This document shows, piece after piece, positions 1 through 11,900 of a stretch of 64,000 nt of DNA. The notes under the pieces are model-generated. The model saw nothing but the letters and a program-made list of their open reading frames with translations. It did not search any database and was not told the origin of the DNA. Numbering within the stretch: the first letter of the stretch is position 1; each line of letters opens with the position of its first letter. The DNA is from Eretmocerus hayati. Its lineage: Eukaryota > Arthropoda > Insecta > Hymenoptera > Aphelinidae. A program made the position numbers and the translations under genes. The stretch covers positions 66,020,282 to 66,084,281 of the forward strand of contig CM056741.1 in the NCBI GenBank assembly GCA_029851415.1, in the 5' to 3' direction.

Positions 1-42
1 TCAGGAAATCATTCCATAGCAAGCTCCGAGGCAAGCTCTTTA

Positions 43-171
43 CTCTCTCAACAAGGATCAGCTATTTTAGCTGATTTGCAGCTAACGTGGACGGATTTTT
101 ACTGAAAATCAGCTAAAGTAGCTGATTTTCGGTCAAAATCCGTTCGTGTTAGCTGATTCATGTTGAGATAG
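43..171. mobile_element. Small TA-flanked foldback MITE
   Basis: The segment folds on itself. CAGCTAACGTGGACGG at about 87-102 recurs inverted, with a few changes, before 160. The centre is AGCTAAAGTAGCT. The outer ends CTCTCTCAACA and TGTTGAGATAG are near-perfect inverted repeats, and both are flanked by TA, as expected for a Tc1/mariner-type insertion. The left arm carries an extra duplicated AGCTGATTT piece. No coding capacity. Family name is inference. Confidence 0.55.
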
Positions 172-173
172 TA

Positions 174-2348
174 CATCGGTACGTGGGAAATCTAGAAAAT
201 TTGATTGGCTGACGAATAAATATAATTTTCTGTCTATAGGGTTGTTTTTTCAATCATATAATAAAAGTTGGACTGCAACAAAATAATATGTTCTCAACGG
301 TGAATATAAAATCATCAACTCAAAATATTAAAAAGCAGCCATAGAAAATTGACCAATGAATGGTTGACTCTTATGAAACTAAACTTGGATTTGAATTAGG
401 GTATGAATAGAATGTTGAAATTCTTTGAAAAAAGGTGCTGATTGTGAATCCAGATCAGTAAATTTCAATCTGTGAAAAACTGCTTAAATTTTTGCTCATA
501 ACAGATTCAATCTGTTCATTTTTGGATACAGCGACTCCGTTAAACACCCAATTAAATTTGAATCTATGGATGATTTGTTTCGATAAAATCGATGTGTGAA
601 TTTTGATAAATTGAGGTTCATATTAACGCACTCGTTGTGAATTCCCATAAGATTCTTGGAATCTGACTTTATAATCTTAACCACTACTGCCCACTGGAAT
701 TGGGGTGAATCATTTCGAAAACTCGTAACTATGCTCTTCATAATGTATAGGTAAAACCTGAGCGATTCAAACAATTCATGGATGAACGTAAGATAAAAGC
801 ATTCCAAGCTCTGACAAAGTGAGTAGAAATAGGACAAACGAACCAATGAAAGATAGAGGAGGATCAAAAACCATGAGAGCATCTCTGACCCGTGTAACGT
901 AAGCTCAATCCTCTACGACCTAGAGCTTCAACAATGAATCGCAACCCAATCCCTACACTATTCCGTCCTATACCCACCTCTGTTCTCACGTGGCACGATA
1001 TGTAGTTATATGCTAGAACGATAGCCCGATGGTCAATGACTGGCTACAAAATAAAGGCAGATATATCGACATCGATGTTATTGGCGTTGAAGCTGTCGTC
1101 GGTGACGGTAAAGCTACTCCTCTCGCGTAGATGAATGAAAAATAGCAAAAAAAAAAGTATCGCGCGCGCCCACGTGCATCCGAAGCAAGGCTTAAACGGT
1201 TTACAGTATGTAGTTTATATGCAAGACTCACTGCTGCAACGCTTTTCGCGGTCAATTGACAATACGTCACGGGCTATCAGCGATATAAAGCTCTATATAA
1301 ATTCCCGTAAGCTCTTCTGATGTTGTATCTCTTTACGATAGCCGACGAGCGTTTGCTATACTTTGTTTCTCAAATTGATGAGCCATTTGATTCCGTTTGC
1401 GAAGTACGTGCTCCAATTGGCGTGGATATGTTTACTCTCTCTATGATCGAGCGTGGAACCAAGATGTCTCATCTTGTCTCAAGTGGAGTGGTGGATTGCA
1501 TTCCAAATATAAATCCAGGTTTAGGAATTCAGACAACTTTTGAGTGCTCTTGATCACGATTCGTGATATTTAAAAAAAATTCTCATGAGAGTACTGGTAA
1601 TGAGTTCGGGTTTGGACTACCTTCTGGAAACAAATCTGAAGATCGAATATTTGAACAGATCGTACGTAAATGCTGGAGCCTTCGATAAAAAGTGTTTGCT
1701 TGTTCTGGACCTCGACAGAGGCAATTATGACATTACTTCAGATGCAATTCAATCATTTCATAAAATAACTTTTTTTTTATCAACCAAATTCCTTGGGTTC
1801 TCCCCCTTCCTTCGGGGATTCAAGACTTAGGATATTCAAGACACTCTTCTTTGCATTAGTGCGGTTCGGGAAAATCGTTCGAAAATTGATTTAATATTTT
1901 TTCGACTTTTGCCTCTCGTGACACAACAGATGTTAATTGCGATCATCTTGTATGATTTTGGATTAGGATCTCTAAGATGGAGAAGAATTTCATCCAATGA
2001 AAGGGTTTCGAATGAATTTTTAACAGATGACGCTTCTGAGAAACATCGTACTCCGTAAAATTTTGATGTTCATACTACACTCGACACTACTGAGGATAAT
2101 TTGTTCCATTAAGAATTTCATCCGAATGTTGTTCATTCAGAATCTTTTAGTCTCGGTTGGAATGAACGGGATAAGTCCTGGAAGTACAAAATGAACTTAC
2201 TTCTAAAACTTGGTACCATAATTTTTTAATGGCCAACAATCTCAGCAACAATCCCTCTTTCTACGGTCGGAGATTGCGAAAAAAGTTCTATTGAAAAGGA
2301 TGAGTCATACACAGTCTCTTTCAATAGAATATGAAGGAAAGGTTCTAT
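174..2348. other. No gene seen
   Basis: AT-rich sequence with only short open frames of up to 128 codons, none with recognisable motifs or convincing splice context. If the cyclase gene begins upstream of the window this is probably intron, but its missing 5' exons could not be located here. Confidence 0.4.
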
Positions 2349-4150
2349 AATTGGGCGACTCCGGATCAGAACGGTATAAGTCCATTTTGGTGAAAATTGA
2401 GTTTTTGACGGAAAACGACAGAGAATACAAGTGAAAACATGTGTGCACAACTCCGGCAGTAGAAATCCGTTCTGAAGCATCACATGCGACATGGCCGTTT
2501 TTGTCTCGAAAAAAGTTTCGATTTTTTTTCCAGATCAGAACGGTATAAGTCCATGTTCCCGTTCAATGATATCGCTTTTGGGTCATCCACGTTGAGCTGT
2601 CGTGCTTTTACAAGTAGTTAGAAGTAGTAGCTACTCCCAGGAAATACGAATTAGGTTTGCTATGTTGTCCAAATGATTGCATCGAGTGGTTTCGAAGGAG
2701 GTGGGCCGAAGTCCGATCACTTCTTTTTTACGCGTTTGGACACAGGGGAACCCTGTGAAAATGAACAACCTCCGGACAGTAATCCATGGCCCTGGAATTT
2801 TTCTCTTGGAAACTCTGAAGTCTTTTTTCCTAATCTCTTATCATAATTGATAACCGAGTTGTTCAATGATGGTTCGAGAACCACAGTTGTGAGAGCGATC
2901 GGTACTGAGCTTGCTAGGAAATTTTATTTTACATCATGTTTTCAGGCATCTTATCGAACGAAAGGTCAACTGCATCTAAGATACGCCAAATTCAACTGAG
3001 CTGTACACTTCCTTCTCAGGAACAATGCCAAGGGTGGAGAATTCCTAGCTTCATTACAGTAATTCGGTTACGATTTCACTATGAATGGTTGTGATCTATC
3101 AAGTGGGGTTCTTTTTATTAAGAGTCATCCGGCCTTCGGTTCGATCCTCCCGCCACTCGGTACGAGTGAACCTCATTTGGGCGAATCTCGTAGGTGAAGA
3201 TACTAGCCTTCCTGAATTGAGCTAACTGCAACGAATTTCTACAGTTGATCAACAATCCTTCTTGGTTGTTGAGTGGGGATCAATCCGAATTTACCGTTTG
3301 GATTCCCTGGTCGATTAAAGTCTCTTCATTACGAATTTTCCTATACAATTTCAAACTGTCTCTGACTCTTTGAACTCAAGCGGCGTGCTCTGTGGTCCCT
3401 AAAAAACTAGATTTTGGGACCGAGGTGAATGAGTAAACTCGTCTTGATCGGACTGCCGTTTCCAAATAGACCCTTATTGACCTCAATGTTAAAAATATAT
3501 CTTTAGTTACGATATCCTGAATGAGATCTCTTTGCAAAAAAACAGTTTCGGCTGTGAATGAGATTCAATAGAAGTCATCCTAGATTAGAGAGGAGCTTTG
3601 TTTACTGTGAGAAAAAGTCGAAGATAGTCATTAAAAATCCGAAAAATTCTCAATTTTTACCGTTCCGATCTAGAGAATTTTTCCACCTTTCTTCTTGCTA
3701 AAATAAATTGGTCCATGTAATAAGTCCATGGTTTCTCAACGTTTTTTGATCTCAAAGGTGGAAACTCATAGTTTCTCGATATTTTCGTTCTTGAAACAGT
3801 AGAAATCCATAATATCAACTACTTCTCCCGATGTAAAATATTAAATGTAAATTTTTTTCAGAAATGGTGGACTTATACCGTTCTGATCCGGAAAAAAAGT
3901 CGAAAAATTTTCCGGATCAGAACGGTATAAGTCCATTTATTATTGCAAAATGAGATGTAAAAAGTGTAAACAATTGATAATCAATACGCCCCACGTGAAG
4001 AATGACATGAAAACACACTCACTACATGGTAGAATAAGAATATTTACTTTAGATGATAGCTCGAATTTTCCATATCACAAAAACTTTGAGGCGCATTTTC
4101 CAGAAATGGAAAAAATGGACTTATACCGTTCTGATCCGGAGCCGCCAATT
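2349..4150. mobile_element. Element with repeated GGATCAGAACGGTATAAGTC motif
   Basis: Five copies of a 22-bp motif starting GGATCAGAACGGTATAAGTC occur at 2363-2384 (+), 2532-2553 (+, one change), 3868-3889 (-), 3914-3935 (+) and 4116-4137 (-). The outermost two extend into about 36-bp terminal inverted repeats beginning AATTGG(G)CG(A/G)CTCCGG and ending in CCATTTT. The inner copies at 2532 and 3868 also share a CGA(T/C)TTTTTTTCC flank, so a second inverted pair is nested inside the first. Copies three and four face each other and make a 68-bp palindrome. No transposase is seen and no clear target duplication was found. Confidence 0.6.
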
Positions 4151-7100
4151 GCATGTAAAGTTATTGACATTTGAGTCCATTTCACTAAAAAATTTTAATT
4201 CTCAAAAATTCAGCTTGTTCTTCTGATGCCTTGATCACCTCAATTATAGAGTTTCCGAGTCGATTGAGACCATAAGCTCGTCAAAAACAAACTACTTTGT
4301 TGCAAAGAGTATAGCTAGACATAATTTTATCTCGTTTTGATGATTTTATGGACATTTATTCCGGTCTTGAACTATCTGGAATGCCTTCTTTCCTGACAAA
4401 TTCCACTGGTCATTCGTGACAGTAGAAATGGTGATGATATTCTCATTGATGTTAAATATGATGAGAAGAAGGATAATAGTGGAAGAATAATCCAAAAAAA
4501 TGGCTATTGGATCAATAATGTAGGTTTGGTGAGGTTAATAGAACATGAGATTTTAATCGAAAGTTAAATTTGGTAATTAACTTGGATAATGGGGACGGTT
4601 ACATCACAGCATACTCTTTCTGTATTGAAATGAATATTTTCTCATTTTTCCCGGGATTTCAAATTTTATATAATAGTAGTTACACTGTCCCATCCACCCG
4701 AACGATGGAGAATAAGAGAGATATGAAATCGGGTCATCTTGGCTTGACGAAGCCGTTCACGTCAAAAAGGAGGTGATTAAAACTTTGAAATGAAAAAGCA
4801 ACAGAGATCTGTGTTTCCTCTTCCAATGCTTTTCAATTCCACATCTTCTGACTCTTGTTTATTCATCAAAATTCCTTTTGAACATTGATAGCATTCCGTC
4901 CGCAACATTATTCATGGAAGATTATAATTACTACGAACTGATTCTGAGTGTCAAAAGATGTTTGTTTGTGCATTTGGTGGAATATGATGATGAAATCCAT
5001 GAATTTGGCTGACGTATTGATCGAAGAGTCATAATCATGAAAATCCATGATAATTTGTAAGAAATTTTGAAACTGGATGTATCTCATGTTCCTATTTTTT
5101 GCTGTTCTTGAAATTTTGGCAAAGAAAAATTGTTTTCAATCAATGGGAACAGAATAGGTTATCTTTATCTTTGAGTCTCCAAAAAATATTTTGAAATGAA
5201 TTTCCCATCCGATACAAACATGTTTTTGAACTAAACAATCTCTCACAACTCAATTACTAAATTATTCCAAATATTGGGTTCTGGCGTATTGAGATAACTA
5301 ATCAATTGACATTGCATCAGACATCTTTCTTCTGAAACATCAAAATCTGATGATGCTCTTTTGATTACTTCAAAATCTCGATCTCGAAAGAATAGAACAG
5401 AAGTGAGATGATAAATAAACTTGAAACCGGGTAAAAAGTAAAGTGGAGCGTCCATGATCCTTCCCTTGTTGTATATAAATAGATGGTCTCACTGACTTCC
5501 TTCATAATTATAGACTATGCGTTTGACCGAGGGAGTATTTTTACGACGTTGATAAGGGGGTTGTAACAAGCTCTTCAGAAAACATGTGCTTTTTCAGTGA
5601 TATACTCTTCCCTCCGCTTGGAAGAGATTTTCTCCAGTTTTATTTCTCTACTACATCGATATATTTCCAGCTGGCTTAAGTCATGACAGCCTCATTTTCA
5701 CTTCATTCATTCTCGCAGCTAGTCTCTAACTCTCCACTACCTCCACCTGAGACAAAGTATATCCGCGGTGCTTTCGTGTATTCTTTTATTAGTTTTTTTT
5801 CAAATCTCCGTACACAGCAAAATGTAAAATTATGTAGTCAACGTAGACAGTGCTTTTTGATTCCAGTAACGTTGAGAGACTATGAGTTTGATGATAAAGA
5901 ACCCCTGGTGATTACTTGGTGATCGATTGTTATTGGATGACTTTGGACAAAGGGTGCAAGCGTGTGAGAAATTCTACGAGGAAACGATATATATAAAATA
6001 CTTGGGTCCCAGATTTCATCTCGGATTTTTTTTTTTTTTTTTTACGGATCACCGAACCACTTTCAACTCTTCTAGCATTGTATTTGAACTACAGCAAGGT
6101 TACAACGGCGTTAGTAAGTAAAAGTTATAAAAGTTTCGCAAAAAAAGGAAGCCCGAGTTTTCATTTGCGAGCGAGAGTTTGATTGAAATTGCAAACTTTT
6201 CTCTACAGTGTGCATTGTTTACATTTTGACTTATGAAATGAAAATAAACCAGGGATCCGACTAACTGGGGCAGATATATCTTCACCGTGTAAATACTCCA
6301 ATTCAATATCAGTTCTGAATGAACCCTGAATTCAAATGATAGGCGGATTATTGTTAGCAAACATTGACGAAACGAAACCAATTACACCCCAAAACAAGCG
6401 AATTGCGTTTTGAGGGATGGTCTTTCTATCCTAATGTCAACAAAGGTTGGCCCTTCGATCGAACTGATCGCGGAAGCAATTAGACTCACAGTAAATAGGG
6501 AATCGCTCAACGAAAAAGCACGCTGTTGAATCAATCAGACTGCTGAACACGTGGCGTCACTCAACCAAATACCTGATTCTATTCAATCATGATTGCGTTG
6601 CATCGTTGTAGACTCTGATGGGCAGGCTAGATGTAATTCGACCTTTTAATTAGCTTGCTTTCATTGAGTGAGAAATTGCTATTTCTTACGCCTGTGATGA
6701 TTCAGAACCAAAGAATGAAAGCGGGCCTTCCCAGGATTCTGATGAGACTCAATTTCTCCACATTCCGTATAAGATATCTCGGATAAGTACTGATAGCCCT
6801 TTTCTTCCCAAAAAATTCAGTGTTTATTCATCCGATCAAATTTTTGCAATAAAAAAAGTGTTTCCCGGTTTTCCGGTAGGAATATCCCTTAAAGTTTACC
6901 TATAACAAATCTGAATCTTCTGATAGGTCCATGTATTATTCGATATTGAGGGGCTTCCCGTAAACCAAATTGTTTCATTCCAAGTCAATTTTAATCACCC
7001 ACCAACTTTATATGGCTCCCAACAACTTCCATCTCAGGATAGAGCTGAAACGGCGATCTTGCCGATTAGCTCATTTCTCAACGATTTTTTGGTGGAGATG

Positions 7101-7444
7101 GCGGGGGGGGGGGGGGGGAGGAGGTATGAAAATATTTCTAACCGGTTGCTAAAGTGAAAGAAATGACGAAAAAGTTTTCATTCTCCGTTTCTACTTCTTT
7201 TCTTGAATGAGTAAATTACCAAAATCCGAGAGAACGTGTGAGAATTTTTCCAGACTTTTGCGACCACTCAATGGAAAATCATCTCAAATACGCACGCGAA
7301 AATGGGAACTCTGGGCATTTACCGACGCGAGGGGGTTAAATTAATCATTGAACTACATTCAATGCTACTGCCTCTCAGCACAAAATTTTATGCCCTCATT
7401 CCAGACTCAAAACTCATAGATTATTCTTCTGACGACTGTTTCAG
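4151..7444. other. No gene seen; homopolymer tracts
   Basis: Intron-like AT-rich DNA. It contains a T tract near 6028-6043 and a run of 16 G at 7103-7118. Short open frames here lack recognisable domains. The final 25 bases form a polypyrimidine-rich splice acceptor for the cyclase exon at 7445. Confidence 0.4.
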
Positions 7445-7824
7445 CTGTTGACGATATCGCTGTCATTGTGCGCTGCAATCCTCGGAGCGTCGAGCTACTC
7501 GATGGCAGACTTTCAACAACGTCGAGCCTTCCTCGAAACGAAACAGAGTCTCGAGGCTCGTCTAATAATCGAAGAGCAAAGTGCGGAGCAGGAGAGATTA
7601 CTCCTCAGCGTGTTGCCAGCCCATGTGGCAGTTCAAATGCGGCGTGACCTCGGCGAGTCCTTCGATACCCAGTTCAAAAAAATCTACATGTCCCGCCATG
7701 AAAATGTGTCCATACTGTACGCCGACATTGTTGGATTTACAGCGATATCATCCACGTATTCGGCCAGTGAATTAGTCAAGATACTCAACGAGCTCTTTGC
7801 CAGATTCGATCAGCTCAGCGAGAG
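7445..7824 (+). CDS. Ac3: Adenylate cyclase 3, exon: helix 6 and C1a start
   Basis: Codes for 126 residues plus two bases of an Arg codon. It starts with the last helix of membrane domain 1 ([19 protein letters not shown]). The conserved linker follows ([16 protein letters not shown]), then the signalling-helix and C1a entry [16 protein letters not shown] and [11 protein letters not shown]. The C1a core follows with [21 protein letters not shown], whose Asp in YADIVGF is the first Mg-binding residue, and [15 protein letters not shown]. The acceptor is TTTCAG at 7439-7444. The donor is GAG AG/GTATGC at 7825. The open frame runs on past the donor to 8056, but that part is intron. Confidence 0.93.
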
Positions 7825-8944
7825 GTATGCACACCATTTCTGTTATTTTTCCATTTGGTCAATTTCGTTAGGGACGAATTTCGCGATACGCTGGAGGCGC
7901 TGTAAGGGTGCGTCCCCAAATGATGCACACATGCTAAAAAAGATCGAGCTCCGACAGCAAAACAGAATTTGCTGTACGGATCCTCGCTTATCCAACAATA
8001 TTTTTATCTGGTCTTGCTATTTCTGCTGCCAAATCAGGCACAGGTTGCCACGATAAATCAGCAAACAGATTTCGCTAGGAAACGTTCTGCAGATCTAAAA
8101 ACATTTTTGAGTTCAGCTAGCAAATTATTTTGCAAAAACAGCTACGCCATCTGCGCTGCATAGAATTTTGGTGTCACAGCGACTCGAAATGGGTAAAACA
8201 GCACAAGTTGCGTGCTGGGTGAGCTTCACGTTTAGTTGATGCGGCTAATTTGCAACCCAAGTAAATACAATATGTGTCGTAATAGGTGTACATACCGCAA
8301 CTGGGGTATAGATGGGATTTTGTAATTTCGTTGGGAAATATCAAAATTTTTTGTAATAGCTCTCATTTTTTGTAACTTTTAATTGAAAATGCCTTTCAAA
8401 TCATTACATTTGTAATGCTTTGAAGGGGGTGCCAACTTCGCACGCGTGTTGATTTACCCTTAATCATTGCATAACAAACAAGCGTCTGCTGTGTAATGAT
8501 TAGAGTGAGGGCCATCGAGGTTAAGCTACGATCCTTATGGTTTTTCTGTGAAGGATAATAAAATTATTACTGTTTTGCGGTAATGGTGGTGACGAGAGTG
8601 ATTGCAAGTGCGCGAGTGTTGATTCTTCTGTGGGCGTGCGGGCATTGGTTCAGCTGCGGATTAGGATGCGGAGCAAATGATGCAGATCATCAACATTGGA
8701 TGCCACCATTGTGGTCCACATGTTGCAGACGGCCTCCCCTAGAAAAGAGCTTTTGCGTCCTGCGTGATCTTTACGACAGACGCTCTGTTGCGACACAATT
8801 CTCAAATTTCATTCAGCACACGCGACTGATCACTCCCGTGGCATTTTGGGCGGACATCCACTCAGTCATACAGAAGTCCTGTGCCGTTTTCAGAAGTGCA
8901 ATACTCGCGTGTGCTAGTAATAATATCTCCCGTGTAAAAAAAAT

Positions 8945-9215
8945 TACGTTTGGGTAAAGTTTGGGAGAAGTTTTCTTTGGGTCAAGTTTGGGCCAAACTT
9001 CACCCATGAGACTCAGCCAAACTTGTGCCATCAGCCCCCAAAAAGGTTTTCATGTTTGGAAGAAGTTTTGCATGAAGTTGAGCCAAACTTAGCACAACTT
9101 TGGGCGAAGTTTCGGAAAACTATGGGGTTTGATCGGGAAATTTGGGAAGCTTGTGGCTCAAGTTTGGGACAAGTTTGGGAGGCCTCTATTCAAACCTTGC
9201 CTTAGGTTTGGGAGA
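8945..9215 (+). repeat. AAGTTTGGG interspersed repeat, left arm
   Basis: Irregularly spaced AAGTTTGG / CCAAACTT units, about a dozen in 270 bp and in both orientations. The mirror-image block is at 10430-10685. The spacing is roughly 10-40 bases, and the units lie in the middle part of the palindrome arm. Confidence 0.7.
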
Positions 9216-10429
9216 ACAAAATGCCAAGCTTTTCCCAAACAAACGCCTCGCAGCATATACTCCACGCGCGGGTTTTCGACATCCCTTGAAAACAGCTCTC
9301 ACGATGTGACGCAATTCGTGCCTGCAAAAGTCGGGTAGAAAATAGGGGAAGCCTGGGTCCAACGACGTGCAACCTATCACCACGGTTGCTCATCGACGCG
9401 AGCTCCATTCATGCAGAGTCGAGCCGAAGATATTCTCTGCTTTTTGCCTGCAACAAACAAAATTCACCACAAAGTATCGCGTCGAGGGTGAATGAGGAGA
9501 GGTATTTCTAAGAAACAGAAACAGACTCGAAAATTTCAATACGAGGAAACGATTTAGGTTAAGAGGACACTGCGGTGTATATTTGCACGATATTTCTGGA
9601 TGAAAAAACCTGGGGTACTCATCTGAACAAGAGCAGCTGTAGTCATGCCATGACCAAACTTTTGTTCGCGCAGGGGTTGCTCTGATTACCTGAAAATTCA
9701 TTGAAACTTTGCCACGAGTTTCTGGTGAGAAAAACTTGCACGAGTCGGCATCAGCCACTGTTGAAGAGGTTACGCCGATAATATTGTCGGGTGGCAACGA
9801 CCGTTGATATCGATATTTCTGTTGGTTACCAACAACGTTGTCAAGGTGTAACCTGTGACATTAGTCAACAGTGGCTGATGCCGTCGTCTCGTGCAAGTTT
9901 TTCGCACCAGAAATCCATGACAAAATTTCAATGAATTTTCAGGTAAAGAGAGCAACCCCGGCGCGGACAAAAGTTCGGTGATGGCATGACTACAGCTGCT
10001 CCTGTTCAGATGAGTACCCCAGGTTTTTTCATTCACAAATATCTCAAAAATATACACCGCAGTGTCCTCTTAACCTAAACCGTTTCCTCGTATTGAAATC
10101 TTCGAGTCTGTTTGTGTTTCTCAAAGTTACGTCTCCTCATTCACCCTCGACGCGATACTTTGTGGTGAATTTTGTTTGTTGCAGGCAAAAAGCAGAAAGT
10201 ATCTTCGGCTCAACTCTGCATGAATGAAGCTCGCGTCGATGAGCAACCGTGGTGATAAGTTGCACGTCGTTAGAGCCAGGCTTTCCCCTATTTTCGACCC
10301 GATTTTTGCAGGCACGAATTGCGTCACATCGTGAGAGCTGTTTTTAAGGGTTGTCGAAAACCCGCGCGTGGAGTATATGCTGCGAGGCGTTTGTTTGGGA
10401 GAAGCTTGGCATTTCTCCTCCGAACCCTA

Positions 10430-10685
10430 AGACAAAGTTTGGATAGAGGTCTCCCAAACTTGTCCCAAACTTGAGCCACAAGCTTCCCAAATTTCCTAAT
10501 CAGACCCCACAGTTTTCCGAAACTTCGCCCAAAGCTGTGCTAAGTTTGGCTAAACTTCATGCCAAACTTCTCCCAAACATGAAAACCTCTTTGGGGGCTG
10601 ATGGCACAAGTTTGGCTCAGTCTCATGGGTTAAGTTTGGCCCAAACTTGACCCAAAGAAAACTTCTCCCAAACTTTACCCAAACG
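10430..10685 (-). repeat. AAGTTTGGG interspersed repeat, right arm
   Basis: Inverted counterpart of the left-arm block at 8945-9215: repeated CCCAAACTT units, with only scattered substitutions and small indels between the two blocks. Confidence 0.7.
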
Positions 10686-10703
10686 TAATTTTTTTTACAC
10701 GGG

Positions 10704-10893
10704 CTCTCGCGTGCGCTAAGCTTATTACTCAATTTTAGCGTACGCTAAAGTCGCCTTTCGCATGCGCTACTATGCAGAGTTTAATTTTCGCGTACGCTAA
10801 TTCCCTGGAAGTATACACCATGAATTGTAGCGCACGCGAAAGGCAACTTTAGCGTACGCTAAAATCGAGTAATATAAGCTTAGCGCACGCGAG
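10704..10893. mobile_element. 190-bp foldback inserted in palindrome right arm
   Basis: Arms of about 67 bp begin CTCTCGCGTGCGCTAAGC and are near-perfect inverted copies, including a shared self-complementary TTTTAGCGTACGCTAAA. The segment is absent from the left arm. Joining the right-arm flanks (ACACGGG before 10704, AGATATT from 10894) restores the left-arm sequence exactly, so the insertion left no target duplication. No coding capacity. Confidence 0.7.
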
Positions 10894-11900
10894 AGATATT
10901 CTTATTAGCACACGCGAGTATTGCACTTCTGAAAACGGCACAGGACTTGTGTATGACTGAGCGGATGCTCGCACAAAAACGCCACGGGAGTGATCAGTCG
11001 CGTGTGCTGAATGAATTTTGAGAATTGGGTCGAAACAGAGAATCTGTCGTACAAATCACAGCCAGGACGCAGAAGCTCTTTTCTAGGGGAGGCCGTCTGC
11101 AACACGTGGACCACGATGATGGCATTCAATGTTGATGATCTGCATCATTTGCTCCGCAGCCTAATCCGCAGCTAAACCGATGCCCGCACGCCCACAAAAG
11201 AATCAACACTCGCGAACTTGCAATCACTCTCGTCACCACCATTACCGCAAAACAGTAATAATTTTATTATCCTTTACAGACAAACGATAAGGATCGTAGC
11301 TTAACCTCGATGGCCCTCACTCTAATCATTACACAGCAGACGCTTGTTTGTTATGTAATGATTAAGGGTAAATCAACACGCGTGCGAAGTTGGCACCCCC
11401 TCCAAAGCATTACAAATGTAATGACTTGAAAGGCGTTTTCAATTAAAAGTTCCAAAAAATGAGAGCTATTACAAAAAATTTTGATATTTCCCAACGAAAT
11501 TACAAAATGCCATCTATACCCCAGTTGCGGTCTGTACACCTATTCCGACACATACTGTATAACCTCTCTTTAATGTTTACATCCACATCACCCACTCTCT
11601 GCAATTAATTGAGGATTTAGGAGGTGAGTTTATTCATTATTTTCCAACGGTGGTATGTCACCGTTGGAATACAATTGCATGTGGCCATTCATAAGAGATC
11701 CTTCACCTCATATTCTCCAGAACAGCATCTGAGAACTTCTGATATGAATCGGGTTTTGTCTTTGCTGCGTTACCGGCTGATCCAAAGCAGATCTAGACGA
11801 GTTCCATCTGGTTTCGGCTGAAATTTGATGAGCTGCACATGTGCACGTGTGCAGTGCATATGTGCAGTGTGGCATATGCATCATTTGGGGACGCACCCTA

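Larger units (their letters stand above)
8268..11557. mobile_element. 3.29-kb TA-flanked long palindrome (foldback element)
   Basis: The two halves are near-identical inverted copies of about 1.5 kb, meeting at about 9800-9840. Examples: AAGCTACGATCCTTAT (about 8524) recurs inverted at about 11286-11300, and GCATCAGCCACTGTTGA (9744) recurs inverted at 9866-9882. The ends are CAATATGTGTCG on the left and, inverted, CAGTATGTGTCG on the right, each next to TA (8266-8267 and 11558-11559), as in Tc1/mariner/pogo insertions. Many short open frames inside are mirror images of one another and have no known domains. The right arm carries an extra foldback of about 190 bp (10704-10893). The element sits in the 17.3-kb intron of the cyclase gene. 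Confidence 0.8.
7903..11900. mobile_element. Outer nested element with GGGTGCGTCCCC ends
   Basis: At 7905 the sequence AGGGTGCGTCCCCAAATGAT followed by GCA is repeated inverted at the right end, finishing ...CGCACCC at 11898. Both ends are bordered by TA (7903-7904 and 11899-11900). The left end has one extra A. Once the inner 3.29-kb palindrome is removed, only about 360 + 340 bp of this element remain, and these two remnants are not inverted copies of each other, so it was a small non-autonomous element that served as target. The right remnant holds a perfect 11-bp hairpin (11642-11652 with 11659-11669). Superfamily not established: TA borders favour Tc1/mariner, and no 8-bp duplication for hAT was found. 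Confidence 0.6.

Noticed and set aside
1013..1270. Hydrophobic short minus frame considered as a missing membrane exon of the cyclase
   Set aside because: Wrong strand and no similarity to helices 1-5 of the family.
3118..3160. GGTTCGATCC, a tRNA B-box-like sequence
   Set aside because: Neighbouring bases do not form a T-stem or acceptor stem, and no A box is seen at the right distance.
7825..8056. Open extension of the first cyclase exon
   Set aside because: The extension departs from the family after LSER, while the exon at 25138 continues it exactly in phase.
9390..10327. Several open frames of 65-135 codons on both strands
   Set aside because: They are mirror images inside the 3.3-kb palindrome with no known domain.
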